A stretch of 64,000 nt of DNA from Boswellia sacra. Lineage: Eukaryota; Streptophyta; Magnoliopsida; Sapindales; Burseraceae. Below the pieces are notes generated by a model, which ran no database searches, was not told the origin of the DNA, and was given only the letters and a program-made list of their open reading frames with translations. Made by a program: the position numbers and the translations under genes. Within the stretch, counting starts at the first letter, position 1; each line of letters opens with the position of its first letter. Of this stretch, positions 30,595 to 42,800 are shown piece by piece. The stretch covers positions 2,356,001 through 2,420,000 of the forward strand of contig SNVD02006942.1 in the NCBI GenBank assembly GCA_013180625.2, written 5' to 3'.

Positions 30595-33500
30595 CAGTGG
30601 CGGACCGACATTGAGACCCAAGGGGGCCGGCCCCTCCTGAAATTTTAAAGTCTCTTAATAGTCCCTCAAGTTTTAATAGTTAAAATACACCCTTTTATTG
30701 AAAATACAAAACCTACTTTGACTTTCCACAACTTTTTTCACTTTTTAAACTCCCCAACCGCCTCTTCATTCACTTTGCCACCTGTCCCTTCTACTCTTCT
30801 ACCATCCGAATTGATACAAAAGACAAGCACCAAGTGAGTTTATATTTTATTATATTTAATATTTTATTATTTTATTTTATACATGAAATTTTAATCAAAT
30901 TTTTGATGTTCTTCTCATGTGGTTTTGCACATTTATTGTTCTCAGTATCTTGCTTTTATTTTGCAGGCAATCATATACCCGTTTTATAGTAAGTGCAATT
31001 GAACACAGTTATACAAGACTCATAACTAATTATCCTTAATTTCAAGTAAGTTAAATCGTCACTCACTATAATTAATTCTTTTTACTATATTCTATAAATA
31101 AAATTTATGTAAACCTTTTTAATGTTTATTTATTTATTTTGATATAAATTATTGCTTTTTCTTTATATCTTTTGTTACATTGAAAATTAATTAATTGATT
31201 CTTATAAAAAGAGTACAAATTGAAAAAAATTCCTTTGAATAGTAATGACTTTCTTTTCTAATTTATATAGTATATTTGTGTCATATATCTCTTTATTCTT
31301 GATTTATTTGTATTGATTAGAGTAAAAAAAATAAATATCATAAAAAAGATTATGTTATAGAGACTTTTTATTATTTAATGTGTTCGTAGTCTTTTTGAAT
31401 AGTAGAATAATACGTATCATTTTTATTTATCAGTTATAGAGAGATATTTCAAAAGAAAATCAACTTTTGAGTTGGCATCAAGTCCAAACAAAAATGCTAA
31501 AAGCTCGAAACAAATTAGTGAAGATGTTAATTTACAAGATTTGCCTGCAGATCCTGGACTTAGAACTCGAATTTTGGAATATAATCCTAATATCCGGGAT
31601 CAAGTTCGAAGAGCTTATCTTCAAAATGGTCCTTGTCAACCTCGTGATCACAATTTTTCCTTTAAAAAAATTTGGAGAAAAGTCAAGAAGATTTATTCCA
31701 GCTTGGTTTAATGAATATCCTAATTGGTTAGAGTACAGTATAGCAAAAGATGCCTTATTTTGCTTATGTTGCAATCTCTTTAAACCAGATATTGGTGAAC
31801 AAGCAGGTGGTGAATCTTTTGTAAGTATAGGGTTTTCGAATTGGAAGAAAAAAGAGAAGCTAAAAGTTCATGTTAGGGGTCCTAACAGTGCTCATAATCA
31901 AGCTTGGGGTATGTGTGAAGCATTGTTAAAGCAAGAGCAACATATAGAGACAATTTTAGTGAGACAATCTGACCAAGCTCGAAGTGTCTATCAAACTCAT
32001 TTGGGTCATCAATTGATTGTATCAGGTTTCTTTTAAGACAAGGGCTTCCATTTCGTGGACATGATGAAACTGAAGATTCTAAAAATCGAGGAAATTTTCT
32101 TGAACTCTTACATTGGTTGTGTGATCATAACGAGGAAATAAGAAAAGTTGCATTACAAAATGCTCCTGAAAATTTGAAATTGATAGCACCAAAAATTCAG
32201 AAAGACATAGTAAGTGCTATTTCAATTGAAATTACTAATGCCATTATCAAATATATTGGTGATGCATTATTTTTAATTATTGTTGATGAGTATTGTGATG
32301 TGCCTTCAAAAGAGCATATGGCCATTATATTACGTTATATGGATAAAAATGGCAATGTGATTGAGCATGTTATTGACACTACGGCACTGTCACTCAAAGA
32401 AGCTATTGATAATTTTTTTTCGAGGCACGGATTGAGTATCTCTCGATTATGAGGATAAGGTTATGATGGAGCAAGTAATATGCGAGGTGAATTTAATGGT
32501 TTGAAAGCACTTATTTTGAAAGATAATGAATCTGCTTTTTATGTGCATTGCTTTGCTCATCAACTTCAGTTAGCTCTTGTGGTTGTGGCAAAAAAATCAT
32601 ACAGAAATTACTGCTCTTTTTTTGGGTTGCTAATGTGTTTAATGTTGTTGGAGCATCAGCGTCGTGATATTCTTCAAGGAAAACATGCAGCAGTTATTTT
32701 TGAAGCACTCACTAATGGAGAGCTTTCAACTGGACGAGGCTTAAATCAAGGAATCAATCTCAAAAAGGCAGGTGATACACGTTGGAGCTCTCATTACAAT
32801 TCTTTAATAAGTTTGATTTATATGTTTTCATCTTTAGTAGATATAATAGAGATAATAGCAGAGGATGGATCTGATGCTGATCATAAATATGAGGTCAAGC
32901 TTGTATTGAATTTTATGAAATCCTTTGATATTATTTTTTCTCTACATTTGATGAAAACAATATTAGGAATCACAAATGATTTGTCACAAGCTTTACAAAG
33001 AAAGGATCAAGGTATTGTGAATGCCATTGAGTTAGTGAGTTTGTAAGGAAAGGCTGCAAATGATGAGGGAAAATGGTTGGGATATGTTATTGGATGAAGT
33101 TTCTTCTTTTTGTGCTAAACACAATATTGAAGTTTCTAACATGGATGATATTTTTTGGCCTCAAGGGAAATCAAGACGTAAAGCTCAAGCGATCAGACAT
33201 ATGCATCATTATTGTGTTGAGATATTTTTTTCTGTTATAGATATGTAGTTGTAGGAACTAAATAATCGTTTTACTAAAACAAATACTGAGTTGCTTCTTT
33301 GTGTAACATGTCTGAATCCAAGTGATCTATTTTCTGCTTTTGATAAACAGAAGCTTATAAGACTTGCTCAATTTTATCCTAAAGATTTTTCAGTAGTTCA
33401 ACTCAAAGCACTTGAAGATCAACTTGAAAACTTTATTGTGGATATGCGTTCTAATAGTGAGTTTTCAGAGTTGAAAGACATTTCTAGTATTGCCCAAAAA

Positions 33501-33990
33501 ATGGTTAAAACAAAAAAAGACAAAATTTATCCATTGGTGTATTTTCTTTTGACATTGACACTAATTCTACCGGTTGCAACTGCCACAGCTGAGATGACAT
33601 TCTCTGCTATGAATATTGTGAAGACTGAATCACGCAATCGAATGGGAGATGAATGGATGAACGATAACTTGCTTGCATACATTGAGAAAGATATTTTTTA
33701 TAGCATTGAAAATGAGGTAATCATGTAACGTTTTCAAAATATGAAAACTCGTAGGGGACAATTATGACTTTGTATTTGTTGAATTGTCGAACTATCAAAT
33801 TTTAATATTTTATATTTTGTTTTATTGTGTTAGAATTTATTTTAAGGGATAAAGTTCATTATATTCCCTATCTATGTGTATTTTTTTCAATTTTCAATAA
33901 ATTTTCTGTTTTGTATTGTTTAGCAAAAAATTATATAAATTTAGAAATATTAAGGTGCCCCCCTTTGACAAAATCCTGGGTCTGCTACTG
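30595..33990 (+). mobile_element. hAT-superfamily DNA transposon, full length but inactivated
   Basis: A 3.4-kb unit bounded by imperfect terminal inverted repeats (CAGTGGCGGACCGA at the left; CAGTAGCAGACCCA as reverse complement of the right). It is flanked by an exact 8-bp duplication AGTAATGG (30587-30594 and 33991-33998), the hallmark of hAT insertion. Inside, several frames together resemble a plant TTF-type zinc finger/hAT transposase with a C-terminal dimerisation region. The coding part is interrupted many times, so it cannot make transposase by itself. Confidence 0.93.
31436..33771 (+). pseudogene. Broken hAT transposase (TTF zinc finger, hAT C-terminal dimerisation domain)
   Basis: Family-like blocks appear in order: ERYFKRKSTFELASS (31439), DLPADPGLRTRILEYNPN (31535), RFIPAWFNEYPNWLEYS (31695), GLPFRGHDETEDSKNRGNFL (32044), SLKEAIDNFFSRHGLSISRL (32390), GYDGASNMRGEFNGLK (32460), HCFAHQLQLALVVVAKK (32550), GDTRWSSHYNSLISLI (32770), RRKAQAIRHMHHY (33176) and LPVATATAEMTFSAMNIVK (33570), the last being the hAT dimerisation motif. 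The start is ATA where ATG is expected. Frameshifts lie in the A run near 31663, near 32020, in 32600-32630 and near 33040. In-frame stops occur near 32449, 32455, 33246, 33252 and 33726. It is dead as a transposase; comparison with the family is from memory. Confidence 0.85.
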
Positions 33991-35238
33991 AGTAATGGGT
34001 TACAATAATGTTGTAGCTCATGTGACCAACATAGAAGGAAGAAGAAAAAAAGAGTAGAGAGAAGATAGTGATAGTGGGGATGGACCAAGAAGGAGGGTTG
34101 GTGTTTGTTGTAGACTAATCTCTTTCTTTGTTTTTAACTTCAACTTTAAAATTCAAATAAATTGCTAAACTAAACTAAAAATCAATTAGGTTAAGATTGA
34201 GAATAATAAAGAAGATATTTAAAGTTTAAAATAAAAGGATAATATAGGAATCAATTGGGGTTTAGAGAGAAAAAATTAGAGAATTAAAATTTATAATGTC
34301 GTGAATTTAGAAATGGTTAAAAAAACTTGGGCTGAATAGATCAACTCATAAAATAATATTGCATCCACTCCTTCCTGTAACATAAGTTGACAAACAAAAT
34401 CCTATTGAAAAAACGATTACCATGTCACAGATTATAACTTCTATTATTCAGTTTTTTTTCCTCCCTAGTGAATTTTTTACTAACTCAGGAGTTGGTTGTA
34501 TATTTAGTATTTGCTCATATACTAAAAAATTTGTATGCAAAGTTAATGTGGGGTCAAATGAATAGAAAAATGAATAACAAAAGTCGATTCAATAAACGTT
34601 AATAAATAATACGACATTAAATGAATGATATTACATTAATTGTATATATAGACATTGTAAGTGTAGCATTGCTTTTTATATTAACAATCTTTGGAAGTAA
34701 TAAGGTTTGATTTAACTCTTTAGATTCCTATATTTTTAAATTTAATACTTTTGTTTTTACATTTTAAAGGAAATTAACAATGCAACATTTGAAATTTAAC
34801 TTATTGTATTGAATACAAGGATCAAAGCCCAAGCCTTAATGAGATTAAAAAATTGTACAATGAAGTAGGCAGCCGAAAGCACAAGGATAAATGCCATCTA
34901 ATCTTCAGTCCATCACTAATTTATAGTCACAAAATAAGGACTCAACTGTTTCGGCTTTCTCAATCTCAATCACACACCTCGCACAGCTTGAAGTTGACTC
35001 TTTCATGCCATGCATCTCTCCCCCAATGCCTGCTGCAGTTATACATCCATCCATGATGCTCTCAGGAATCAGGATCCATAAATTGTGCAACTTAATTTTC
35101 AATAAGCTTTTAAGTTTCCATTACAGGACTCCTTGTTAACATAAATGGCCCATTTGGTGGCATGCAACCTGCAGATTCAAGTACTTCCATGTTATTATGG
35201 GCCAATCTTAAAGCCCATCTTGTGTAATATATATATAT

Positions 35239-35443
35239 GAGAGCGGATATTTTAATACAAATTTTTTACCCAATTTGTTTACGCAAATTTATAGTCATCG
35301 ATCTTACAAAATCGAATAGTTGAGATTGAAAGTCAACAAGATGCATTTAATACTATTAACTCATCAATCATCTCAACTATTAGATTTTGTAAATCAATTA
35401 CTATAAAATTATGTCTAGTCTTGTGTTAAAATATCTTCTCCCT
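35239..35443. mobile_element. MITE with long terminal inverted repeats
   Basis: The left half and the reverse complement of the right half are similar over roughly 85 bases, beginning GATATTTTAATACAA against GATATTTTAACACAA and continuing to TACAAAATCGAATAGTTGAG against TACAAAATCTAATAGTTGAG. Almost the whole 205-base element is a foldback. It has no coding capacity. Confidence 0.75.
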
Positions 35444-35482
35444 ATATGTATTTATATACAATGATATGAAATTAAAGCTACT

Positions 35483-35528
35483 AAATCACATTACATAACT
35501 CATGAAAATCACATTACATAACTCATGA
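35483..35528. repeat. Perfect 23-bp tandem duplication
   Basis: Two identical adjacent 23-base units, each beginning AAATCACATTACATAACTCA. Confidence 0.9.
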
Positions 35529-37652
35529 CATCATCATGCTATCTACTTGACAAGTTTATATTAAATAAACATCATTTGCAATATAATTTGAGAAAAACAT
35601 TATTATTATTTTTTAAATCCTTATAATTATAATTGTTTTCGGAATTTTACTAAAAGAATAGATTGTATTAAGCTAACTTCAAATTTTATAAAAAACAACC
35701 TAATTAAGAAACCTTGAGAAACGACTTGTGTTTTGTTGAATTTTAATTGGCCCCGTGATCGCTCATGAACCTTGAACGAAAGAACCAGCAAAAGGCCTTT
35801 TGGATCTCCGTCTTCCTGATTGATCCCATGTGCAAAACCATAGTTTTGTCTCAATTACGCAATTCATTTCATGTTTATATATGAAAGTCAAACATGTACT
35901 AGATATATATATTATGATTGAACTAACACAAGAATATATAAATTTTTGTCTTAAATTAATTAATTGAAGTGATTTAACACAACATAAATTTTTACATTGT
36001 ACATTCCAATTCCAAATTCCAATTCCAATGCCAATTATATTTATATTTACTTCAAAATTTTACTCTCCCAATGTATCACAAAACAAGATGCCATGGACAA
36101 GTGAAAATGCAACCATTTTTATTTCTCGAGGGACAGATTGAACAAATTATCTGTAGACAAAACCACCCATTTGCTTAGCCAAGTGTTACCAAACACGAAA
36201 GTGTCTCACTGGGCTCGTTTCACATTATGCCGACACTTCCATCACACGATGAAGTCAAAATCAAGGGCGTGTTTGGCAACTTGACATACTTCACATCATC
36301 AGCCGAGGATTTGTAGGATAGTTTACGGGTCATTGTCCTTCGGTTTGGTTAAACTCATTTTCGATAGATCCTTCCCATTTGATCATCTTAAAAAACTAGT
36401 ATATAGATGCCTTAACTTGAAAATTATTGATGGGCTCCATTTGATACGCCAAATTAAATCTCTCTATGTACCTTATGGACATGTAGAGCCATGTTTGGTT
36501 TTGGTTAAAATAGGTATTCGAAAACGTTGGTTTTTGCACTTAATGAAGGAAACGCAGAGTTAAGTTAACGCTCAAATCGGATGTGAGACAACTCCATTTG
36601 ATATAAACAAAGATGGTCCTATCACACAATACACATACATGACACATCTCAATCATAATCTCCTCATACGTTGCCGTTTTAATCAAATACTAAATTAGTT
36701 GAGTTCAAAGTTATGCATCATAGACCCTTCCATTGTGATTTGTGATGATGGGAATCTTGAAATACTTCTTATATTTATTGATATTATTTTTTGTGCTCCC
36801 ATTTATAATAACTATTTGTTACATATAAGCAATCCAATAATTGCATAAAATTATTTGCTCTTAATTTCATCCAACATCTTCATAAAACTTGTAAAATCAC
36901 TTGTTTTTATTCTCTACCGATCTTGTATCGTTCTCTCAAATCATCTAAGACGTGAGTGTAACATTCTCTTTCATTTTTAATCTATTTTTTTAAGTTATGA
37001 ATTTAACAAAAAATTAAATTAAGGTGATTTATCATTTTTGTTTTTTTAGATATTATTGTTTTATTTGAAATTATCTATTATATATAATTATGCTACGTGA
37101 AACAAGTTATAATATGCCTATATTTTAGCATTATTATGTGATTTGTCTACTTGCATGGATTTTGCATTTTGGTGGTTAGAGTTGCGGCAATTATGAAAAA
37201 TAATGTACATTGTTTCGAGACTTAAAGAATTATGGGTCCTTAACAACAACGATAGATAGCTTTATTTTGATTATCAATCAAATTGAGACTAGACTTGTAG
37301 GCAACCAACTTTTGGTTATAATGAAAGCATTTTTTTTTTATTTCACCTTATCATATTTTTATAAAACAAAAGTATTCATAAAACTTGTAATAATGAATGC
37401 TACATAAACACAATGTCATTATTTATAAAATACCTTAAGTATTGGACTTGTAGGAGACTTTATTAATTGATTTGTCAGCAATATGTTAAATAATATACAT
37501 ATACATCATCAATAGAGAATATATAAATATACCTTTTTTTGGTAAAAATTGTATGTGATACATATAATCTTTAATTGGACCATATGCATTACATTATGGA
37601 TTATGGGAGACTAATATCTATTTAGTCCGCACCATGAAACTATTATTAATTA

Positions 37653-37850
37653 TCAGTAATATTAAACTTACAATCTACATACAAAACAAACTCTACAAAA
37701 TGATAGGCATTCTATATGGCTAAATCCTATTCAATATATATATATACATACATATTGTTTTTTCTCCATTAGTGAATTTTTATCATATAAATTTTCACAT
37801 CAGGTTATAGAATTTGAGTTGTATATAAGTTGTAAATCTAACATCATTGT
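37653..37850. mobile_element. MITE-like inverted-repeat element, family 2
   Basis: Left end AGTAATATTAAACTTACAAT; the reverse complement of the right end reads AATGATGTTAGATTTACAAC. The same family as the copies at 18266 and 28979. The boundaries are approximate. Confidence 0.55.
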
Positions 37851-38870
37851 TTAAGTTTAAATATAAATATTACATAGATAATTAATTTATAGAAATCTAT
37901 ATATATTCAATAAAGAGGTAAAACAAGTTATACGATGATATGAATTAAATTGGTGAGATGATATGAATTAAATTGGTGAGTAAAAATTAAAATAAATAAA
38001 AGATAGTTTGGTAAATGATATACAACTATCTATTTAATTACTCTTTCCACTGTGGGATAGTGCCCATCATGTTGCATAATTGTTTAAATATTTCCATATA
38101 ATCACTAAAATTGAATTTTATATGTGTTTTATATTTTATGCTAACAATTAATATTACATTTATTTGGAATATTACTCAAAAATAAAATTTAAAATAAACG
38201 AAAGATATTTGAATAAATAATATGACAATTATATATTTGTTAATTTTTTTTTTCATATGAGTTATATAAATGAGTGAAGTTATGTTATATAGTAATGTAA
38301 GACTTATAACGTAAATATAACTCAAAATCTACAACTTAATATAGTAATCTAAATGGCGAAATCATATTGAAAACGTAAGTTCATTCATCTATTTTTGTTT
38401 ATATAAATTAAGTCATATATCTGTTTAAATTTACCATATAATCAGTTTGTAATTGAATTATATATATTATTTTTTTGTTAGAATTTGATTATATCAAAAT
38501 ATGTTTCAAATATTAATTATGTTTGATAATAGATATAATCTTATGAAAATATATATTATTAAACAAAATTAATATTTGATTATTTGATTATTTTCATAAA
38601 ATTGTATCTATTATCAAACAAAATTAATATTTGAAATATATATATTCAAGGGTCCCACATAAATCAACCTCACTCGTAGGATGAAACGATGGATGAAGTG
38701 GCGGTGATTGAGGGCACCACATAAGATACCTCATTAAACCCACAAAACCCAGTTCCAAATCTCGACAAACCCGGAAAAGCGAAGAGGGGATGGCAAAAAT
38801 CACGTAATTAAACCGAGAACATAAGGGCAATTAAACCCTTCCACAATATTTAAATGACAGCGACGCAAAC

Positions 38871-39807
38871 ACAAAGAAGAGAAAGCTTAGCCTAGCCAGT
38901 AGCCAATAAAGCCATCCCATCCAAACACACCCCAAGCCCCTGCCCTTGCCCTGCCCAGTTGCCATTGCATTCTCTTCTCTCTCTTTTGTGGTTTCATCTC
39001 CTCCTCTCTGCCCTTTATCGTGCCTTTCATTTTATCTCTCTCTGTCTCACCAACACACAAACAGAAAATTTCATCGTCATCTTCTCAGATTCGCTTCCTC
39101 TTCTCGATCCCCCAACTGTAAGTCTTATCTCAACCCTAGATTTTTCCGATTTTGCCCGTCGATCTTATCTCTATTTTCAAGATCCCTAATTTTCCTGTAT
39201 TTTATTTTCCTTGCGTGGTTAATTCAGCCACTATATTTTTCTTTCGTGATTCTCTGTTGCATGTGAATTATTCCGATTGGACACTTCTTCGATTGTGCGT
39301 TTCGATTGCTAGTTTTAGATTTTTTTTTAATTTTTAATTTTTAATTTAATTCTGTTAGCGATTTGATTTGAATTACGAATTCTTAATTTTGATATGCGAT
39401 TTATATACGGCGTCGTTCTCGTCATCTATCTGTTGATTTTGGTGTTGTGCATTGATTTTATTGATACGTTAAAGACGGAATTACGATTTTAGTGGTTGAT
39501 TTGTGATTTGTTTGTATGAGTGCGAGCTGTGGACTGTTGCTGTTTGCTGGTTAGATTGGGATTTGGAGTTCTGTAGGGTTCTGTCCTCTTTGGGGGTCTG
39601 ATTTTGATGATAAATTTCTCTTTGGTTGTCATTAACAGTAATGTGAATTGATAATGGGGTTAAGTTGGACTCTCTTTATCATGTAAAGTGAAATTGGGTT
39701 AATTAGATAATTGAACTGTCGTTCTTTTTTATTTTCCTACAATTTCTGAACTGTCTTAATATGGAATTTAACCTGATGATTGCTGTTTCTGATTTCTGCA
39801 GGCAACC
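38871..39807 (+). promoter_or_regulatory. Leader region of NOT4 with a 5' UTR intron
   Basis: CT-rich leader sequence (about 38930-39117) runs to a donor at 39118 (AACT then GTAAGTC); the acceptor TTCTGCAG ends at 39801, six bases before the ATG. A leader intron of 684 bases is therefore likely. The TATA-like ATATTTAAAT near 38847 is a plausible core promoter. Confidence 0.55.
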
Positions 39808-42800
39808 ATGAGTGATGAGGGAGAAAAGACTTGTCCTCTCTGCGCCGAAGAGATGGATTTGACAGATCAGCAATTGAAGCCTTGCAAATGTGGTTATGAG
39901 GTCTGAAATAGTATTCTTTATTTTTCATTTTCTTTCAGATATAGGTGGAGAGAGTTGTTCAGTCCTTGTTTGTAAATCTGATGTATGCTAACTTTTAGTT
40001 TCATTGAGCTAAAACCCTCCTTGGCATTACTGAATAGCACTTGGAGGAATCATTCCTTTGACACAATTCTATTTTGTAGCTATGAGTTCGGGACATTGAA
40101 GTACTTTTTTTTTTTTTCTTCTCCTATATCTGAGATTATTAGTGGAATGATTACTTTCTAGTTTGTTTTGTTTATTTGGTGCCTTGATGGTAAAATCTCG
40201 GTTTTCTTTTAATTTTTTTGAAATAAAAATGTCGAGCAAAATGGAAAATATAGATACTGGAGATTGCTACGAAGTGACAAAGTGCTGTAGTAGGTAATTT
40301 AAGAGGGCTCATCTGTGGTACATGTAAATTAAGCATTTTCTGTTAGACCTATGGTCTATGAGTTCTTATCATTCCCAGTTTTGCAAGAGATGAAGGATCA
40401 TCTATGAAGTATTGTCTTGATTGCTAATGTGTTTGTAATTATTACAAAGTTTCATTAATCAAGTGTGGAAATCATGTTTATTGGATATCTTTTGGTTGAA
40501 TATCAATCCCTGGGCTTGTTCTCTGATTTCCTAATTCTATTTTGGGCCATGATGTTTAAGTGAACGGGAGCCATAGATCTATTTTATTTATTTTTTATTT
40601 TGTCATTTCTTTTAGATAGTTTTTTGAAGCTTATTTTTATGTTTCATTTTACCCCTCCACTGTAGATATGTGTATGGTGTTGGCATCACATAATGGACAT
40701 GGCTGAAAAGGATGACACAGAGGGGCGATGTCCGGCATGTCGTCATCCTTATGACAAGGAAAAGATTGTGGGGATGGCCGCAAATTGTGAGAGGTTGTTA
40801 TATGCTTAATAGTATTCATCTTTATCATGAGAAAGTCACATATATTATTTATCTCACATTTCCATTTAAATATTTTAACTGTTTTTATTTTTTGTTTTTA
40901 ATTTTTGCAGATTGGTGGCTGAAATCAATATGGAGCGGAAAATGAAGTCACAGAAGTCAAAGACTAAATCATCTGAAGCAAGGAAGCAACAACTCAGCAG
41001 TGTGCGAGTGATCCAACGGAATCTTGTCTACATTGTTGGGTTGCCTCTTAATTTGGGAGATGAAGATGTACTTTCTCTCTTTCTCTGTGTTTTTGTGGGT
41101 GGGTGGGTGTATGGGTGTATGGGTGTTCATGCATAGTCATTCTCTGAGGGGGATTTGGTGTGTGCTTTTTCTATCTTAATCTTAACAGGTCCTTAATTTT
41201 TAGTTGATAATGTTTTGCAGCTTCTTCAGCGTAGAGAATATTTTGGTCAGTATGGGAAGGTTTTAAAAGTGTCAATGTCTCGTACAGCAGCTGGTGTTAT
41301 TCAGCAATTTCCGAACAATACCTGTAGTGTGTGAGTTCAGATTTTTCATAGTGTAGTTTTTTCTTGGCATGAAACAGTAAATTTTAGTTCCAGGTTTTTT
41401 TTTTTAAATTTTGTTTTTTATGTTTTGTGCCATCTCTTTGCATTAATTTGTCGATGCTTTGTTTATTTTAGCCAGTCTTTTGATTAGCTTTGATTTTTTA
41501 TCTGGCCTTGTTCACTTTCTCATTATGTAATCGTATCTTGCAAAATATTGTCTATTTAATTTACATGTGGTAACTATGTTTTCTTTTTAATTATTATTTC
41601 GTTGCAGATATATTACATACTCAAAAGAGGAGGAAGCAATTCGTTGTATCCAGTCTGTACATGGATTCGTTTTGGAGGGTAAATCCTTAAAGTACGTTCA
41701 AGCTTTCATTACTCAAGCCTGTCTTTTTGTTTATGGTTTACTTGTTAGATCGCTTTAATATTTTTTTTTTTTGATAATTTGTGTACTATGGTTTTCAGAG
41801 CATGCTTTGGGACCACAAAGTATTGCCATGCTTGGCTGAGAAATGTGGTATGTGGCATAATATATATTTGGTTTGCCAGTTGTTGGTTTGAACTTTTTTC
41901 TAATATAACATAGCGTTGGTTATCTGTTGGCTCCAGGCTTGCAGCAATCCGGATTGTCTGTATTTGCATGAAATTGGTTCTCAAGAGGACAGTTTCACTA
42001 AAGATGAGATTATATCAGCATACACAAGGTAATTCATATTAGTGGGCTCTGTAGGTGTGCCGTTCCTTAAATATCCTGTAAAGTTGTTACCTGTTGTATC
42101 ATATCGTGGAAGAAATGTGTCTAATGTTATACCGAACTTCTGTGTGGACAATCTTTATAAACTTTTGTTTGATTTGATCTATTTTTAAGAAAGAAGACAT
42201 GCTTTTTTTCTTTAATTCTTCATTAATAGACATACATTTGTTATTGTTTTTGTCATGCTGCATACTGCTATTTTATTTGACATAAGGATATCGATACCAG
42301 TGGAAGAATAGATTTTGGGTAGCTTTTGAATTAAACTCAATTCATCATCTTTTGGCATTGGAATAATACTACACATACAAAGTTTGTGTGCTAAGTCATG
42401 TTGCAAGATAAATGAGAAAGTGAAAGAAAGTTAACTCATTAAAATTTTTATGTATGATGTGTTGATTAAAGAGTATTGTCACATTATTTTGTACACAAGT
42501 TTTGTAAGTATGACAATACTCTTGATATTAGCAGTTGAAGACAAATACTGTGCTTGCTGCCATAATCTCACTCTCTACTCTTTTTTTTTTTTTGGGTTCC
42601 CTTTTCTTTTCTTCCTCTTGTCTCTCAAATGCAGAAAACTTATTTAATTTGTGTATCTGAAAGCCAATGTATTTGATCGGGTGTGCTGTCTTTATTTTAT
42701 GATCATGGTTTCTACGTGTTTTTCTAAGCTATGGTATTTGAATATTGTATTATTTATTGAAATTTGAAACCATACACAAAAGTTTTCATCTTTAAAATTG

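Larger units (their letters stand above)
33999..38870. other. Repeat-rich spacer upstream of NOT4
   Basis: No gene that I can name. It holds a long-TIR MITE (35239-35443), a family 2 element (37653-37850), a perfect 23-bp tandem duplication (35483-35528), a 23-bp tandem pair near 37935-37980 and AT-rich filler. A minus-strand frame at 34905-35102 is discussed separately. Confidence 0.4.

Noticed and set aside
38946..39337. Overlapping plus-strand frames before NOT4
   Set aside because: CT-rich leader and leader-intron sequence; the translation is low-complexity Ser/Leu/Phe.
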